A stretch of DNA of 64,000 nt from Erythrobacter sp. GTDB taxonomy: Bacteria > Pseudomonadota > Alphaproteobacteria > Sphingomonadales > Sphingomonadaceae. The translations under genes and the position numbers were made by a program. Under the pieces are notes generated by a model, which did no database searches, had not been told where the DNA came from, and saw nothing but the letters and a program-made list of their open reading frames with translations. Shown one piece after another: positions 34,903-43,113 of this stretch; within the stretch, counting starts at the first letter, position 1; every line of letters begins with the position of its first letter. The DNA lies in contig CP073261.1 in assembly GCA_019739335.1 (NCBI GenBank), positions 2,284,001-2,348,000 on the forward strand, in the 5' to 3' direction.

Positions 34903-35677
34903 CCCCTTGGTGCGGTCCGAACGGATCGGCGATGTCGTGGTGCTCACGCTTGACGATCCGCCAACGCGCAATGCCTTGTCTTGGGCAATGGCCGACGTGC
35001 TCCATGCGGCGCTGGAGGAAACAAGAGATGCTCGGGCGCTGGTGCTGGCGGGTGCTGGCAAGGGCTTTTGTTCGGGCGGCGACCTGAGGATGGACGGCGC
35101 GGGTGAAGAGGGCTTTGGCGAGGTGCTACGGCAGGGAATAGCGCGGTCGATCAATCCGCTGATGCTCGCGCTTGCCGATCTGGAAATCCCGGTTATCGCC
35201 CTGGTCCATGGGGCCGCCGCAGGGGCTGGAGCCTCGCTCGCCATTTCTGCGGACTTCACGATCATGGCGGAAGACGGCTTTCTGCTGCTCGCTTTCCCCA
35301 GGGTCGGCCTCGCGCTCGACGCGGGCGCGAGCTGGATGCTGCCCCGGCTGATCGGCCCGGCACGGGCAACGCGGGCACTCATGCTGGCTGAACCGATCCA
35401 TGCGCGGCAGGCCTGCGAGTGGGGCATCGCGCACGAGGTTGTGCCGGCGGCAGATTTGCGAGAGCACGGGCTCGCGCTGGCGCAGCGGCTCGCAGAAGGT
35501 CCAACCACCGCCTACGGTGAAATCCGCCGTGCGGTGCGGCTGGCGCAATCGAGCAGCTATGCCGAAGCGCTGCAACGCGAATGCGAGGCGCAGCAGCGCA
35601 CCGGCGATACGGCGGATTGCCGCGAAGCCATTGCCGCTTTCGGCGAAAAGCGCACCCCGGCCTTTATCGGGCGCTGA
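34895..35677 (+). CDS. Enoyl-CoA hydratase/isomerase family protein (PaaG-like)
   Basis: A 260-residue crotonase-fold enzyme. Oxyanion-hole segments Gly-Lys-Gly-Phe-Cys-Ser-Gly-Gly-Asp-Leu (about 56-65) and His-Gly-Ala-Ala-Ala-Gly-Ala-Gly (about 108) are clear. The active-site Asp lies in Leu-Asp-Ala-Gly-Ala-Ser-Trp-Met-Leu-Pro, as in PaaG-type isomerases, while the Glu of true hydratases is not at its usual place. It may shift a double bond or open a ring in a CoA intermediate. The ATG at 34895 gives the proper family N-terminus and overlaps the thiolase end. Confidence 0.88.
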   Translation: MADPLVRSERIGDVVVLTLDDPPTRNALSWAMADVLHAALEETRDARALVLAGAGKGFCSGGDLRMDGAGEEGFGEVLRQGIARSINPLMLALADLEIPVIALVHGAAAGAGASLAISADFTIMAEDGFLLLAFPRVGLALDAGASWMLPRLIGPARATRALMLAEPIHARQACEWGIAHEVVPAADLREHGLALAQRLAEGPTTAYGEIRRAVRLAQSSSYAEALQRECEAQQRTGDTADCREAIAAFGEKRTPAFIGR

Positions 35678-35775
35678 GTCATAGAAATCTTGCCCGGGCC
35701 GCGAAAGGTTCGGGCCAGTCCGACTTATTGAATAACCACCGGCCCTTGATGACCGGACAAGAATGGAGAGTTTGC

Positions 35776-37275
35776 ATGCGCCAGATCGATCATTTCATCG
35801 CCGGTGGGGCAGGTTCAGGCGGAACGGGCCGGACGCACAAGGTGTGGAACCCCTCGACGGGTGAAGTGCAGGCGGAGGTGGTGCTGGGCGATGCGGCGCT
35901 GCTCGATCTGGCGGTGGCGAAGGCGAAGGAAGTGCAGCCCGCCTGGGCGGCGACCAATCCGCAGCGCCGGGCGCGGGTGATGTTCAATTTCAAGCGCCTG
36001 CTCGAGGAGAACATGCAGGATCTCGCCGAACTGCTCGCCAGCGAACACGGCAAGGTGGTCGACGATGCCAAGGGCGACATCCAGCGCGGACTGGAAGTGA
36101 TCGAGTTCGCCTGCGGCATCCCACAGGCCTTGAAGGGCGAGTATTCCAACGGCGCCGGGCCGGGGATCGATGTCTATTCGATGCGCCAGCCGCTGGGGAT
36201 CGGCGCGGGGATTACTCCGTTCAACTTCCCGGCGATGATCCCGATGTGGATGTTCGGCATGGCGATTGCGGCGGGCAATGCCTTCATATTGAAGCCGAGC
36301 GAACGCGATCCGAGCGTGCCGGTGCGATTGGCGCAGCTGTTCCTCGAAGCCGGAGCGCCCGAAGGCCTGTTGCAGGTTGTGCACGGCGACAAGGAAATGG
36401 TCGATGCGATCCTCGACCACCGCGATATCGCTGCGGTCAGCTTCGTCGGCTCGTCCGACATCGCCCAGTACGTTTACAGTCGCGGCGTGGCGGCGGGCAA
36501 GCGGGTGCAGGCGATGGGCGGGGCGAAGAACCACGGCGTCATCATGCCCGATGCCGATCTCGATCAGGCAGTGAACGACCTGATGGGCGCGGCTTTCGGA
36601 AGTGCTGGCGAGCGCTGCATGGCGCTGCCGGTGGTGGTGCCGGTGGGCGAGGAGACGGCGGAGCGGCTGCGCGCCAAGCTGGTCCCGGCGATCCACGCGC
36701 TGCGGGTGGGCGTGTCGAGCGATCCGCAGGCGCATTACGGCCCGGTCGTCACCCCCGAACACAAGGCGCGGGTGGAGAAGTGGATCGACACTGCCGAGGC
36801 CGAAGGCGGCGAGATCGTCGTCGACGGGCGCGGGTTCAGCCTGCAGGGCTTCGAGAAGGGCTTCTTCGTCGGGCCGACGCTGATCGATCACGTCACCACC
36901 GACATGGAAAGCTACAGGGAAGAGATCTTCGGCCCCGTCCTCCAGATCGTGCGCGCCACCGACTTCGAGCACGCGCTGCGGCTCCCCAGCGAGCACCAGT
37001 ACGGCAACGGCGTCGCGATCTTCACCCGCAACGGCCACGCCGCGCGCGAGTTCGCGCACCGGGTGAATGTCGGCATGGTCGGCATCAACGTGCCGATCCC
37101 GGTGCCGGTGAGCTACCACAGCTTCGGCGGCTGGAAGCGCTCGGGCTTCGGCGATGCCGACCAGTACGGCATGGAAGGCCTGCGGTTCTGGACCAAGGCA
37201 AAGAAGGTCACCCAGCGCTGGCCCGATGGCGGCGGCGATGGATCGAACGCGTTCTTGATCCCGACGATGGGGTAG
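35776..37275 (+). CDS. mmsA: CoA-acylating methylmalonate-semialdehyde dehydrogenase
   Basis: A 499-residue member of the MMSDH branch of aldehyde dehydrogenases, which converts methylmalonate or malonate semialdehyde to propionyl- or acetyl-CoA with release of CO2. Diagnostic features are Gly-Ile-Thr-Pro-Phe-Asn-Phe-Pro-Ala-Met-Ile-Pro, Lys-Pro-Ser-Glu-Arg-Asp-Pro-Ser, Met-Gly-Gly-Ala-Lys-Asn-His and the catalytic Cys in Gly-Glu-Arg-Cys-Met-Ala-Leu. The ATG at 35776 has GGAGAG upstream; the frame extends back to 35581 without support. A 97-bp gap after the hydratase gene may hold a separate promoter. It would supply the terminal step of a valine- or branched-chain-like route. Confidence 0.95.
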   Translation: MRQIDHFIAGGAGSGGTGRTHKVWNPSTGEVQAEVVLGDAALLDLAVAKAKEVQPAWAATNPQRRARVMFNFKRLLEENMQDLAELLASEHGKVVDDAKGDIQRGLEVIEFACGIPQALKGEYSNGAGPGIDVYSMRQPLGIGAGITPFNFPAMIPMWMFGMAIAAGNAFILKPSERDPSVPVRLAQLFLEAGAPEGLLQVVHGDKEMVDAILDHRDIAAVSFVGSSDIAQYVYSRGVAAGKRVQAMGGAKNHGVIMPDADLDQAVNDLMGAAFGSAGERCMALPVVVPVGEETAERLRAKLVPAIHALRVGVSSDPQAHYGPVVTPEHKARVEKWIDTAEAEGGEIVVDGRGFSLQGFEKGFFVGPTLIDHVTTDMESYREEIFGPVLQIVRATDFEHALRLPSEHQYGNGVAIFTRNGHAAREFAHRVNVGMVGINVPIPVPVSYHSFGGWKRSGFGDADQYGMEGLRFWTKAKKVTQRWPDGGGDGSNAFLIPTMG

Positions 37276-37333
37276 GCGCTACTTCCGCGGTGCCGCAGTG
37301 GTAGTTATGGCGCAAGTCGTCGTGGATGAGGGC

Positions 37334-37894
37334 CTATGACCTGTTCATCGTCGGCATACAGACGCCATCGAGCGCGAGGACGTGGGTAAAGCGGCCCAGT
37401 GCCATCCATGAGCCGATCGAGAACGTCAGGTCGACGATTTCCCGATCCGTGTAATGAGCGTGCATACGCTCCCAGAAGTGCTCGTCCTCATCCATCGACT
37501 TCGGGGCCTCGCCCAGCCGCTCGGCATATTCGATGGCGAGGCGCTCGCGGTCGGAAAACAGCGCGGACTGGCGCCAATCGGCTACGGCTGCGTAGAATTC
37601 CTCCGGCGGCGGCGTGTTGTCACGAACACTTGCGGCGCGGGCCACGTCGCCGCCGCTGCGCTCTATGTGCCCGGCAAGATCGCGGTCCGCCCGCATCTCG
37701 CGGCACAGGTGGCAACCGTTGATCAGCGCAGTCCGCATCCTGGCCGCTTCCATTTCACGCATCGAGAGCTGCGAATGCTCGTAGACCGCGAGCGAGTAAG
37801 CCGCTGCCGCGGCACCGATTTCGGGGGTAAACTGGCCCCAGGCATAGGACAGCGGATCGTGGGCATGTTCGGACGGGATGTGGATACGGGGCAT
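37334..37894 (-). CDS. Carboxymuconolactone decarboxylase/AhpD-like protein
   Basis: A 186-residue helical protein with the AhpD-type redox motif Cys-His-Leu-Cys (about 61-64) after a Glu-x3-Arg-x-Ala-Leu-Ile-Asn-Gly helix. This groups it with CMD-family proteins that act as peroxidase partners or lactone decarboxylases. It follows the thiolase-like gene by 25 bp on the same strand, so they form an operon. Whether it is a redox protein or a ring-lactone enzyme cannot be told from sequence; the CxxC pair favours redox activity. Confidence 0.8.
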   Translation of the reverse strand: MPRIHIPSEHAHDPLSYAWGQFTPEIGAAAAAYSLAVYEHSQLSMREMEAARMRTALINGCHLCREMRADRDLAGHIERSGGDVARAASVRDNTPPPEEFYAAVADWRQSALFSDRERLAIEYAERLGEAPKSMDEDEHFWERMHAHYTDREIVDLTFSIGSWMALGRFTHVLALDGVCMPTMNRS

Positions 37895-37919
37895 GGCTCT
37901 ACTCTCCTGGCTTCACTCT

Positions 37920-39071
37920 TCAGACAGTCTCCATCGCGCCCAGCACCAGCGTGGCCTGGCTGGAGAGCGTTCCGCCGTTGGTATGCGCAAGGCACAGCCT
38001 GGCATCGGCTTGCTGGTTGGCGGCATCGCCACGGATCTGGCGCGCGGCTTCGATGATGGCGAACAGCCCGTACATGCCCGGATGGCAGCAACTGAGGCCG
38101 CCACCGTTGGTGTTGACCGGCAGGCTGCCCCCGGGCGCGATCGCCCCGCTTGCAGCAAAGGGTCCGCCCTCGCCTTTGGCGCAAAAGCCGAGATCTTCGA
38201 GGAACAGGATCGTGTTGATGGTAAAGGCATCGTAGAGCTGCACCGTGTCGAAATCGCCCGGCACCACGCCCGCCGCCGCCATGGCCCGCGCGCCGGATTC
38301 GATTGCAGCAGTGCGGGTGAGATCTTCCGCCCGGCTGATTGCATTGTGCCAGGTTGCCGCCGCCGCACCGAGCACCGGCACGGCCGGCTTCCGGCCATCC
38401 TTTGCGCGCTCGGTGGAGGTCAGGACAATGGCCGCTGCGCCGTCGGTTACAAGGCAGCAATCGGCCTTGCTGATCGGGCTGCTGATCATGCGGCTGGCAA
38501 GGCAGTCGGCAATGGTCAATTCGCCTTTCGCGAAAGCCTCCGGATTGGTGTTCGCCCATTGCCGGGCCGCCACGGCCACCGCCGCCATCTGTTCGCGCGT
38601 GGTGCCGAATTCATGGGCATGGCGCGCAGCGGCAAGGGCATAGCTGCTGAGCGGATAGAGCGGGCGGTACGGGGCTTCCCAGCGGGAACTTCTGGCAGGC
38701 GTCGTCAGCTTGCCGCCGCTGCTGCGCTGGTTGGAGCCATAGGCGACGATCGCGCAGTCGATATAGCCCGCGTGGATCATCACCGCAGCGGTGATCACAT
38801 GGCTGGCGAAGGACGATCCGCCCGTGCGGTTGTTGTCCGTAAAGCGCGGATGGATGCCGTAGGTCTCGGCCAGCGAGAGCCCGGCGAACAGATCGTCGGG
38901 CAGGCAGCAGAACAGCGCATCGACATCGGCGATGGACATGCCCGCATCATCAAGCGCCAGCAGGCCCGCCTGTGCTGCGAGTTCGAGAGAAGTGAAGCCG
39001 GGCGTCTCCCCGATCCCGAAGGTAGCCAGCCCGGCGATAGCTGCACTTGCGCGAGGGAAGGGATCGCTCAT
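37920..39071 (-). CDS. Thiolase-like (SCP2-thiolase/lipid-transfer type) protein
   Basis: A 383-residue thiolase-fold protein of the nonspecific lipid-transfer/SCP2-thiolase group. At the position of the acyl-accepting Cys the segment reads Asn-Arg-Thr-Gly-Gly-Ser-Ser-Phe, so that Cys is replaced. His-containing Cys-His-Pro-Gly-Met-Tyr-Gly and Ala-His-Thr-Asn-Gly-Gly-Thr-Leu-Ser remain in the C-terminal half. Relatives of this type pair with DUF35 proteins and act as retro-aldolases in side-chain degradation of sterols. Such a DUF35-like gene starts 68 bp away on the other strand. The start ATG at 39071 fits family length. Confidence 0.82.
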   Translation of the reverse strand: MSDPFPRASAAIAGLATFGIGETPGFTSLELAAQAGLLALDDAGMSIADVDALFCCLPDDLFAGLSLAETYGIHPRFTDNNRTGGSSFASHVITAAVMIHAGYIDCAIVAYGSNQRSSGGKLTTPARSSRWEAPYRPLYPLSSYALAAARHAHEFGTTREQMAAVAVAARQWANTNPEAFAKGELTIADCLASRMISSPISKADCCLVTDGAAAIVLTSTERAKDGRKPAVPVLGAAAATWHNAISRAEDLTRTAAIESGARAMAAAGVVPGDFDTVQLYDAFTINTILFLEDLGFCAKGEGGPFAASGAIAPGGSLPVNTNGGGLSCCHPGMYGLFAIIEAARQIRGDAANQQADARLCLAHTNGGTLSSQATLVLGAMETV

Positions 39072-39139
39072 CGCGCGCCACCGCGCTTGCGGTTCGCCGC
39101 GCGATTGACCTTTTCCGCTGCGCGCCATAGCCAAGCGCC

Positions 39140-39508
39140 ATGGACTCCCAACCAACGCTCGGCCCCGAAGCCCATTGGCGCCAGGCGCTGGAACAGGGGC
39201 GCATCCTGCTGCAACGCGATCCCGTTGACGGCAAATGCTACTTTCCGCCACGCCTGACCGGACCGCAAGGACAGCCGCTCGAATGGGTCGAGACGAGCGG
39301 GCGGGGAACGGTGTATTCGCTTACCGTGGTCAGCCAGCGCCCGCCGCAGCAGCCCTACCACGTCGCGCTGGTCGATCTGGAAGAGGGCGTGCGGATGATG
39401 AGCCGCGTGGACACTGTTGCGCCGGACGGTGCGGCCATTGGCGCAGCGGTGATCGCGGCAATCGCGCATGAACCGGATGGGCCGCTGGTGGTGTTTCATC
39501 CCGCCTGA
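39140..39508 (+). CDS. DUF35 OB-fold protein with degenerate zinc ribbon
   Basis: A 122-residue protein. The C-terminal OB fold is marked by Thr-Ser-Gly-Arg-Gly-Thr-Val-Tyr-Ser-Leu-Thr-Val-Val (about 52-64) and Pro-Tyr-His-Val-Ala-Leu-Val-Asp-Leu-Glu-Glu-Gly. The N-terminal rubredoxin-like zinc ribbon seen in relatives normally has four Cys; only Cys33 remains here (in Gly-Lys-Cys-Tyr-Phe-Pro-Pro-Arg), so zinc is probably not bound. Partner proteins are SCP2-type thiolases; one is encoded divergently next door. It converges on the CaiB gene with a 13-bp overlap of the 3' ends. Confidence 0.82.
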   Translation: MDSQPTLGPEAHWRQALEQGRILLQRDPVDGKCYFPPRLTGPQGQPLEWVETSGRGTVYSLTVVSQRPPQQPYHVALVDLEEGVRMMSRVDTVAPDGAAIGAAVIAAIAHEPDGPLVVFHPA

Positions 39509-40710
39509 TCCGCCGGAAAGCCCGGTGTCAGTTCGGCGATCTCGGCCGGGGTAAAACCGGCCTCGGCAAGCACTTCGGCGCTGTCTTCCCCCAGCCGTGG
39601 GCCGGGACGCCCCGCCTGACCGGGCGTTTCCGAAAAGTGGACCGGCATTCCCGGCATCCGCACCATGCCATCCGGGGTCTCGCAGCGATGCCAGAAGCCC
39701 ACTGCTTCCAGATGCGGATCGTCGAGCAGGTCGTCGATCGAACGGACCGGCATGGCAGGGCACTGCGCTTCCTCAAAAACAGCCATCCACTCCTGCGTGC
39801 TGCGTTGCTGCATGACGCTGGCAAGCTGGCTGAGAACTGCGGAGATGTTCTGGGTTCGCGTGCGCAGCGACCGGAACATCGGATCGCGCGACCATTCCGG
39901 ATTGCCGATGACAGCAAAGAAATTGCGCCATTGGCGATCATTGTAGATCATTACCGCGATATAGCCGTCCGCCGTGCGATAGGGGCGTCGCTCGGGCGAG
40001 AGCGCGCGGACATAGCCGGGGGGACCGATCGGGGGATCGAACACCGCGCCGCACAGATGTTCGAGCATGGCAAAGGATGCCAGCGTCTCGAACATCGGCA
40101 CTTCGATTTCCTGCCCCATGCCCAGCCGCTCCCGCGCAAACAGGGCAGCGATGACTGCGTAGGCAGCCGTAAGGCCGGCCACCTTGTCGGCCACGACGGT
40201 CGCCAGATAGGTCGGCTCCCCGCCGGACAGGGAGGCCTGCAGGTCGACAATGCCCGACGCTGCCTGCACGATGTCGTCATAGGCAGGATAGTCGGCATAG
40301 GGGCCATTGCGCCCGTATCCGTACAGGTTGGCGTAGATGATCGAGGAGTTGCGCTTTTTCAGATCGGCATAGGAAAGCCCCAATCGCTCGATGGCCTTCA
40401 ACCGCATCGAGTGGATGAAAATATCTGCGCCCTCGACCAGCCGCAGCAAGGCATCCCGGCCCTTTTCGTCCTTCAGGTCGAGGACGAGACTGCGTTTGCC
40501 GCGATTGACATTCATGAACATCGCGCCGCAATCTTCGGTCGGACCTGGCGGCAAGGCACGGGTGGTATCGCCCGCAGGAGACTCCACCTTGATCACGTCT
40601 GCGCCAAGGTCGGCAAAGATCTGGGTGGTATAGGGGCCCATCAGCACGCTGGTGCAATCGATCACCCGCACGCCCGCCAGCGGACCTTTTCCGGCGCCTG
40701 CCCCGGCCAT
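39496..40710 (-). CDS. CaiB/BaiF family III CoA-transferase
   Basis: A 404-residue family III CoA-transferase with Pro-Leu-Ala-Gly-Val-Arg-Val-Ile-Asp near the N-terminus, Asp-Leu-Gly-Ala-Asp-Val-Ile-Lys-Val-Glu, Asn-Val-Asn-Arg-Gly-Lys-Arg-Ser-Leu, and the active-loop motif Glu-Val-Pro-Met-Phe-Glu, where a Glu stands at the usual Asp position. It would transfer CoA to or from a pathway acid. The ATG at 40710 has GAAGGA before it; operator copy c lies only 20 bp upstream, so it overlaps or touches the promoter. An in-frame extension to 41205 runs through the operator and was rejected. Confidence 0.9.
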   Translation of the reverse strand: MAGAGAGKGPLAGVRVIDCTSVLMGPYTTQIFADLGADVIKVESPAGDTTRALPPGPTEDCGAMFMNVNRGKRSLVLDLKDEKGRDALLRLVEGADIFIHSMRLKAIERLGLSYADLKKRNSSIIYANLYGYGRNGPYADYPAYDDIVQAASGIVDLQASLSGGEPTYLATVVADKVAGLTAAYAVIAALFARERLGMGQEIEVPMFETLASFAMLEHLCGAVFDPPIGPPGYVRALSPERRPYRTADGYIAVMIYNDRQWRNFFAVIGNPEWSRDPMFRSLRTRTQNISAVLSQLASVMQQRSTQEWMAVFEEAQCPAMPVRSIDDLLDDPHLEAVGFWHRCETPDGMVRMPGMPVHFSETPGQAGRPGPRLGEDSAEVLAEAGFTPAEIAELTPGFPADQAG

Positions 40711-40729
40711 CAGCAATCCTTCAAAAAAA

Positions 40730-40743
40730 ACAATCATGCTTGT
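40730..40743. promoter_or_regulatory. CATG-centred dyad, operator copy c (best copy)
   Basis: ACAATCATGCTTGT flanked by AAAAA and TTTTT, giving a near-perfect 22-bp palindrome between the divergent CaiB and ThuA-like genes. It is the strongest of the six copies. Confidence 0.65.
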
Positions 40744-40812
40744 TTTTGCGCCGGGAATGGCCGAAGTGCAAGGGGCAGCAGGCCGGTGGCCGCTGGTGCC
40801 GGGAGAAAGACC

Positions 40813-41538
40813 ATGCGCGTTCACCTGATCGCGGCCGGAAAATACCATGATATCGATTTTGCCCGGCTGGAACTGCTCAAATTGCTGGCAGAACGGCCGG
40901 AACTGCGCACCAGCGTTGCGTCGAGCTATGACGACGTCGGGCTCCTTGCGGCAGCAGACCTGCTGATTACCTATACCTGCGACCTCGTTCCCGACGATGA
41001 TCAGGTCGAAGCAATGCGCCGCTGGCTGGATCAGGGTGGGCGCTGGCTGGCCCTGCACGGGACCAATTCGATCTTGCGCCTGAGCGATGGCGGTCGGGTG
41101 GAAACGCCCGACGAGGCACCGCAGTTCATGGAACTGCTCGGGACCCAGTTCGTCGGTCACCCGCCGATCGTGCCCTTCAAGGTGCATGTCACCCGCAGCG
41201 ATCACCCGATGACAGCAGGCCTGCGCGATTTTTCGGTGGTAGACGAGCTCTACCTGACCCGGCAGACGGGAGACATCGAGACGCTGCTACACACCTCTTT
41301 CAGGGGTGACTGCGCCGAATTTGGCCTGCAAGGCCTGGACGAGGCGCAAGTGCCGGTGCTCTATGAACGCAGGATCGGAAACGGCGCAATCATGTACCTG
41401 ACGCTCGGCCATTGCCGGGGGCATTATGACCTCCAGCCGATCGCCGCCTATTACCCGCATGTCGAGCGATGTGCCTGGAATTACCCGGTATTCTATGAAC
41501 TTTTGCGGCGCGCGATCCGCTGGGGAAGCGGGCGCTAG
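40813..41538 (+). CDS. ThuA-like (glutamine amidotransferase-fold) protein
   Basis: A 241-residue soluble protein with the ThuA signature: Gly-Gly-Arg-Trp-Leu-Ala-Leu-His-Gly-Thr-Asn (about 76-87), Leu-Gly-Thr-Gln-Phe-Val-Gly-His-Pro-Pro (about 111) and Asp-His-Pro-Met-Thr-Ala-Gly-Leu then Asp-Glu-Leu-Tyr. The fold is related to class I glutamine amidotransferases, but no canonical nucleophile-elbow Cys is seen. ThuA relatives occur in sugar and aromatic catabolic clusters without a settled function. It has GGGAGA upstream and sits 70 bp after operator copy c. It converges on the TetR gene with a 6-bp gap. Confidence 0.8.
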   Translation: MRVHLIAAGKYHDIDFARLELLKLLAERPELRTSVASSYDDVGLLAAADLLITYTCDLVPDDDQVEAMRRWLDQGGRWLALHGTNSILRLSDGGRVETPDEAPQFMELLGTQFVGHPPIVPFKVHVTRSDHPMTAGLRDFSVVDELYLTRQTGDIETLLHTSFRGDCAEFGLQGLDEAQVPVLYERRIGNGAIMYLTLGHCRGHYDLQPIAAYYPHVERCAWNYPVFYELLRRAIRWGSGR

Positions 41539-41544
41539 CGACGA

Positions 41545-42198
41545 TTAAGCCGGGCGGAGGTCAAGGATGACCTTTTCGAGATGATCGAGCACCAGTTCGA
41601 TCTCTTCCTCGTCGATACCGAAAGTCAGCCGGTTGAGCGCCATGCCTTCCAGCGTGTTGTGGGTCAGCGCCAGCGCGACCCTGAAGGCTTTCGGGTCTCT
41701 CCCCCACTGCGGGAACAGTTCGATGGCCAGATCGTGCCAGCGCTCGTTGAATTCCTTGCGCACCGGCTCCAGCGTGGCGGCCAGCTCCTTGTCGGTGCGG
41801 GCCGCGCTGGCCAATTCCTGGAAAGCCACGAACTTGGGGCTGAGGAGCTGTTCCCAATAGGATCGCAACAGCGTGCGTGCATCATCGTTCAGCGTGCCCA
41901 CGGCTCGGCGAAAGGCACGCAGCCGCTTGTGATGCAATTCGATCAGCGTGGCCTGCATGAGCTGTCGGCCATTCTCGAAGTGATGCAGCATCGCCCCGCG
42001 CGACAGGCCTGCTTCTTCCGCCACCTTGGGCGTGGTGGTATTGGCATAACTATATTTCACCAGGCAGCGGATCGTCGCCTCGATCAGCCGGGAACGCGTC
42101 TTGGCACTTTTCAGCGCCTGCGCGGTCGGCTCGATCAGCGGCCGCGCAGTATCGCGCAGAGTATCGGTCAGGAGGGGGCTTTGCTTGCGCGCTGACAT
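41545..42198 (-). CDS. TetR/AcrR family transcriptional regulator
   Basis: A 217-residue regulator. The N-terminal DNA-binding domain (about residues 35-82) contains Leu-Ile-Glu-Ala-Thr, the helix-turn-helix Thr-Thr-Pro-Lys-Val-Ala-Glu-Glu-Ala-Gly-Leu-Ser-Arg-Gly-Ala-Met-Leu-His-His-Phe and a ligand-binding C-terminal helical domain. An extra ~30-residue N-terminal tail precedes it. Operator copy d lies 25 bp before its start, so it probably represses itself and the other sites in the window until a pathway CoA ester or acid binds. Ligand and operator assignment are inferred from position. Confidence 0.92.
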   Translation of the reverse strand: MSARKQSPLLTDTLRDTARPLIEPTAQALKSAKTRSRLIEATIRCLVKYSYANTTTPKVAEEAGLSRGAMLHHFENGRQLMQATLIELHHKRLRAFRRAVGTLNDDARTLLRSYWEQLLSPKFVAFQELASAARTDKELAATLEPVRKEFNERWHDLAIELFPQWGRDPKAFRVALALTHNTLEGMALNRLTFGIDEEEIELVLDHLEKVILDLRPA

Positions 42199-42222
42199 GA
42201 ATGGCCTAGGGTCTGGAAATAA

Positions 42223-42236
42223 ACAGGCATGACTGC
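42223..42236. promoter_or_regulatory. CATG-centred dyad, operator copy d (TetR promoter)
   Basis: ACAGGCATGACTGC, between the tetR start and the divergent SDR gene at 42300. It keeps the CATG core and outer TG/CA arms but is the weakest copy, as often seen for autoregulatory sites. Confidence 0.5.
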
Positions 42237-42299
42237 TTTACACGCGACCATACTAAAGGGTTAAGCGGGCAGTCAAACGAATCATCCGGGAGAAGTTTC

Positions 42300-43055
42300 A
42301 TGGGAAAGCTGGAAGGCAGGATCGCATTGGTCACCGGCGGCGGATCGGGCTTGGGAAAGGCCGATTGCCTGCGCCTCGCCGAAGCGGGAGCGCTGGTCTA
42401 TGTTACCGATGTCAACGAAAGCGCGGCGCAGGCCGTCGCCGACGAGATCGGGGGCAGCGCCATAGCCATGCGGCACGATGTGGCATCGGAAGCAGACTGG
42501 CGGGCCGTCTATGACCGCATTGCCGCCGATCACGGGCGGCTGGACATTCTGGTCAACAATGCCGGAATCGTGATTGTCGCCGATCCCGAACAGACCACTG
42601 TTGAGCAGTTCGATCGCACGATGGACATCATGTGCAAGGGCGTGTTTCTCGGCTGCAAGTTGGGGCTTCCCTTGCTGGCGAAGTCCGAAAACGGCTCGAT
42701 CATCAACATGTGCTCCAACGCCTCGCATTTTGGTTTCCCGCCCTTCTTCGCCTATTCCGCTGCCAAGGGTGCGGTCCGTTCGATGAGCAAGTCGATTGCC
42801 ATCCATTGCCAGGATCAGGGATACAAGGTGCGCTGCAATACGCTCCATCCCTCGGCTATCGAGACTCCCATGGTGCAGGGCGCGATGGGGCGTCCGGGGG
42901 AACAGCAGGAAATCCCCGAAGGGGTTCTTCCCGCCGGGTCCATCGGTGCGCCGGACGATGTTGCCAACCTGATCGTGTTCCTTTGCAGCGACGATGCGCG
43001 CTTCCTGACAGGCGGCGAATATCTCATCGACAACGGCGGCAGCATCCGGCCTTAA
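42300..43055 (+). CDS. SDR family oxidoreductase
   Basis: A 251-residue classical short-chain dehydrogenase: Thr-Gly-Gly-Gly-Ser-Gly-Leu-Gly (about 12-19), Asp at 38 favouring NAD, Asn-Asn-Ala-Gly, and the catalytic Ser and Tyr-Ser-Ala-Ala-Lys near residue 152. The C-terminal Phe-Leu-Thr-Gly-Gly-Glu-Tyr-Leu-Ile-Asp-Asn-Gly-Gly is standard. A hydroxy/keto conversion of a ring alcohol or hydroxyacyl-CoA is expected. It has GGGAGA upstream, faces tetR across operator d and ends 2 bp before operator copy e. Confidence 0.92.
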   Translation: MGKLEGRIALVTGGGSGLGKADCLRLAEAGALVYVTDVNESAAQAVADEIGGSAIAMRHDVASEADWRAVYDRIAADHGRLDILVNNAGIVIVADPEQTTVEQFDRTMDIMCKGVFLGCKLGLPLLAKSENGSIINMCSNASHFGFPPFFAYSAAKGAVRSMSKSIAIHCQDQGYKVRCNTLHPSAIETPMVQGAMGRPGEQQEIPEGVLPAGSIGAPDDVANLIVFLCSDDARFLTGGEYLIDNGGSIRP

Positions 43056-43057
43056 AA

Positions 43058-43071
43058 ACAATCATGCCTGA
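43058..43071. promoter_or_regulatory. CATG-centred dyad, operator copy e
   Basis: ACAATCATGCCTGA, starting 3 bases after the SDR stop codon and 43 bp before the next SDR. It marks a separate promoter for the downstream six-gene operon ending with the E2 gene at 49416. Confidence 0.6.
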
Positions 43072-43113
43072 CTTTTTTCTTGCAGTGGCGGCGGCATGTC
43101 CTAGGATTGGTGC

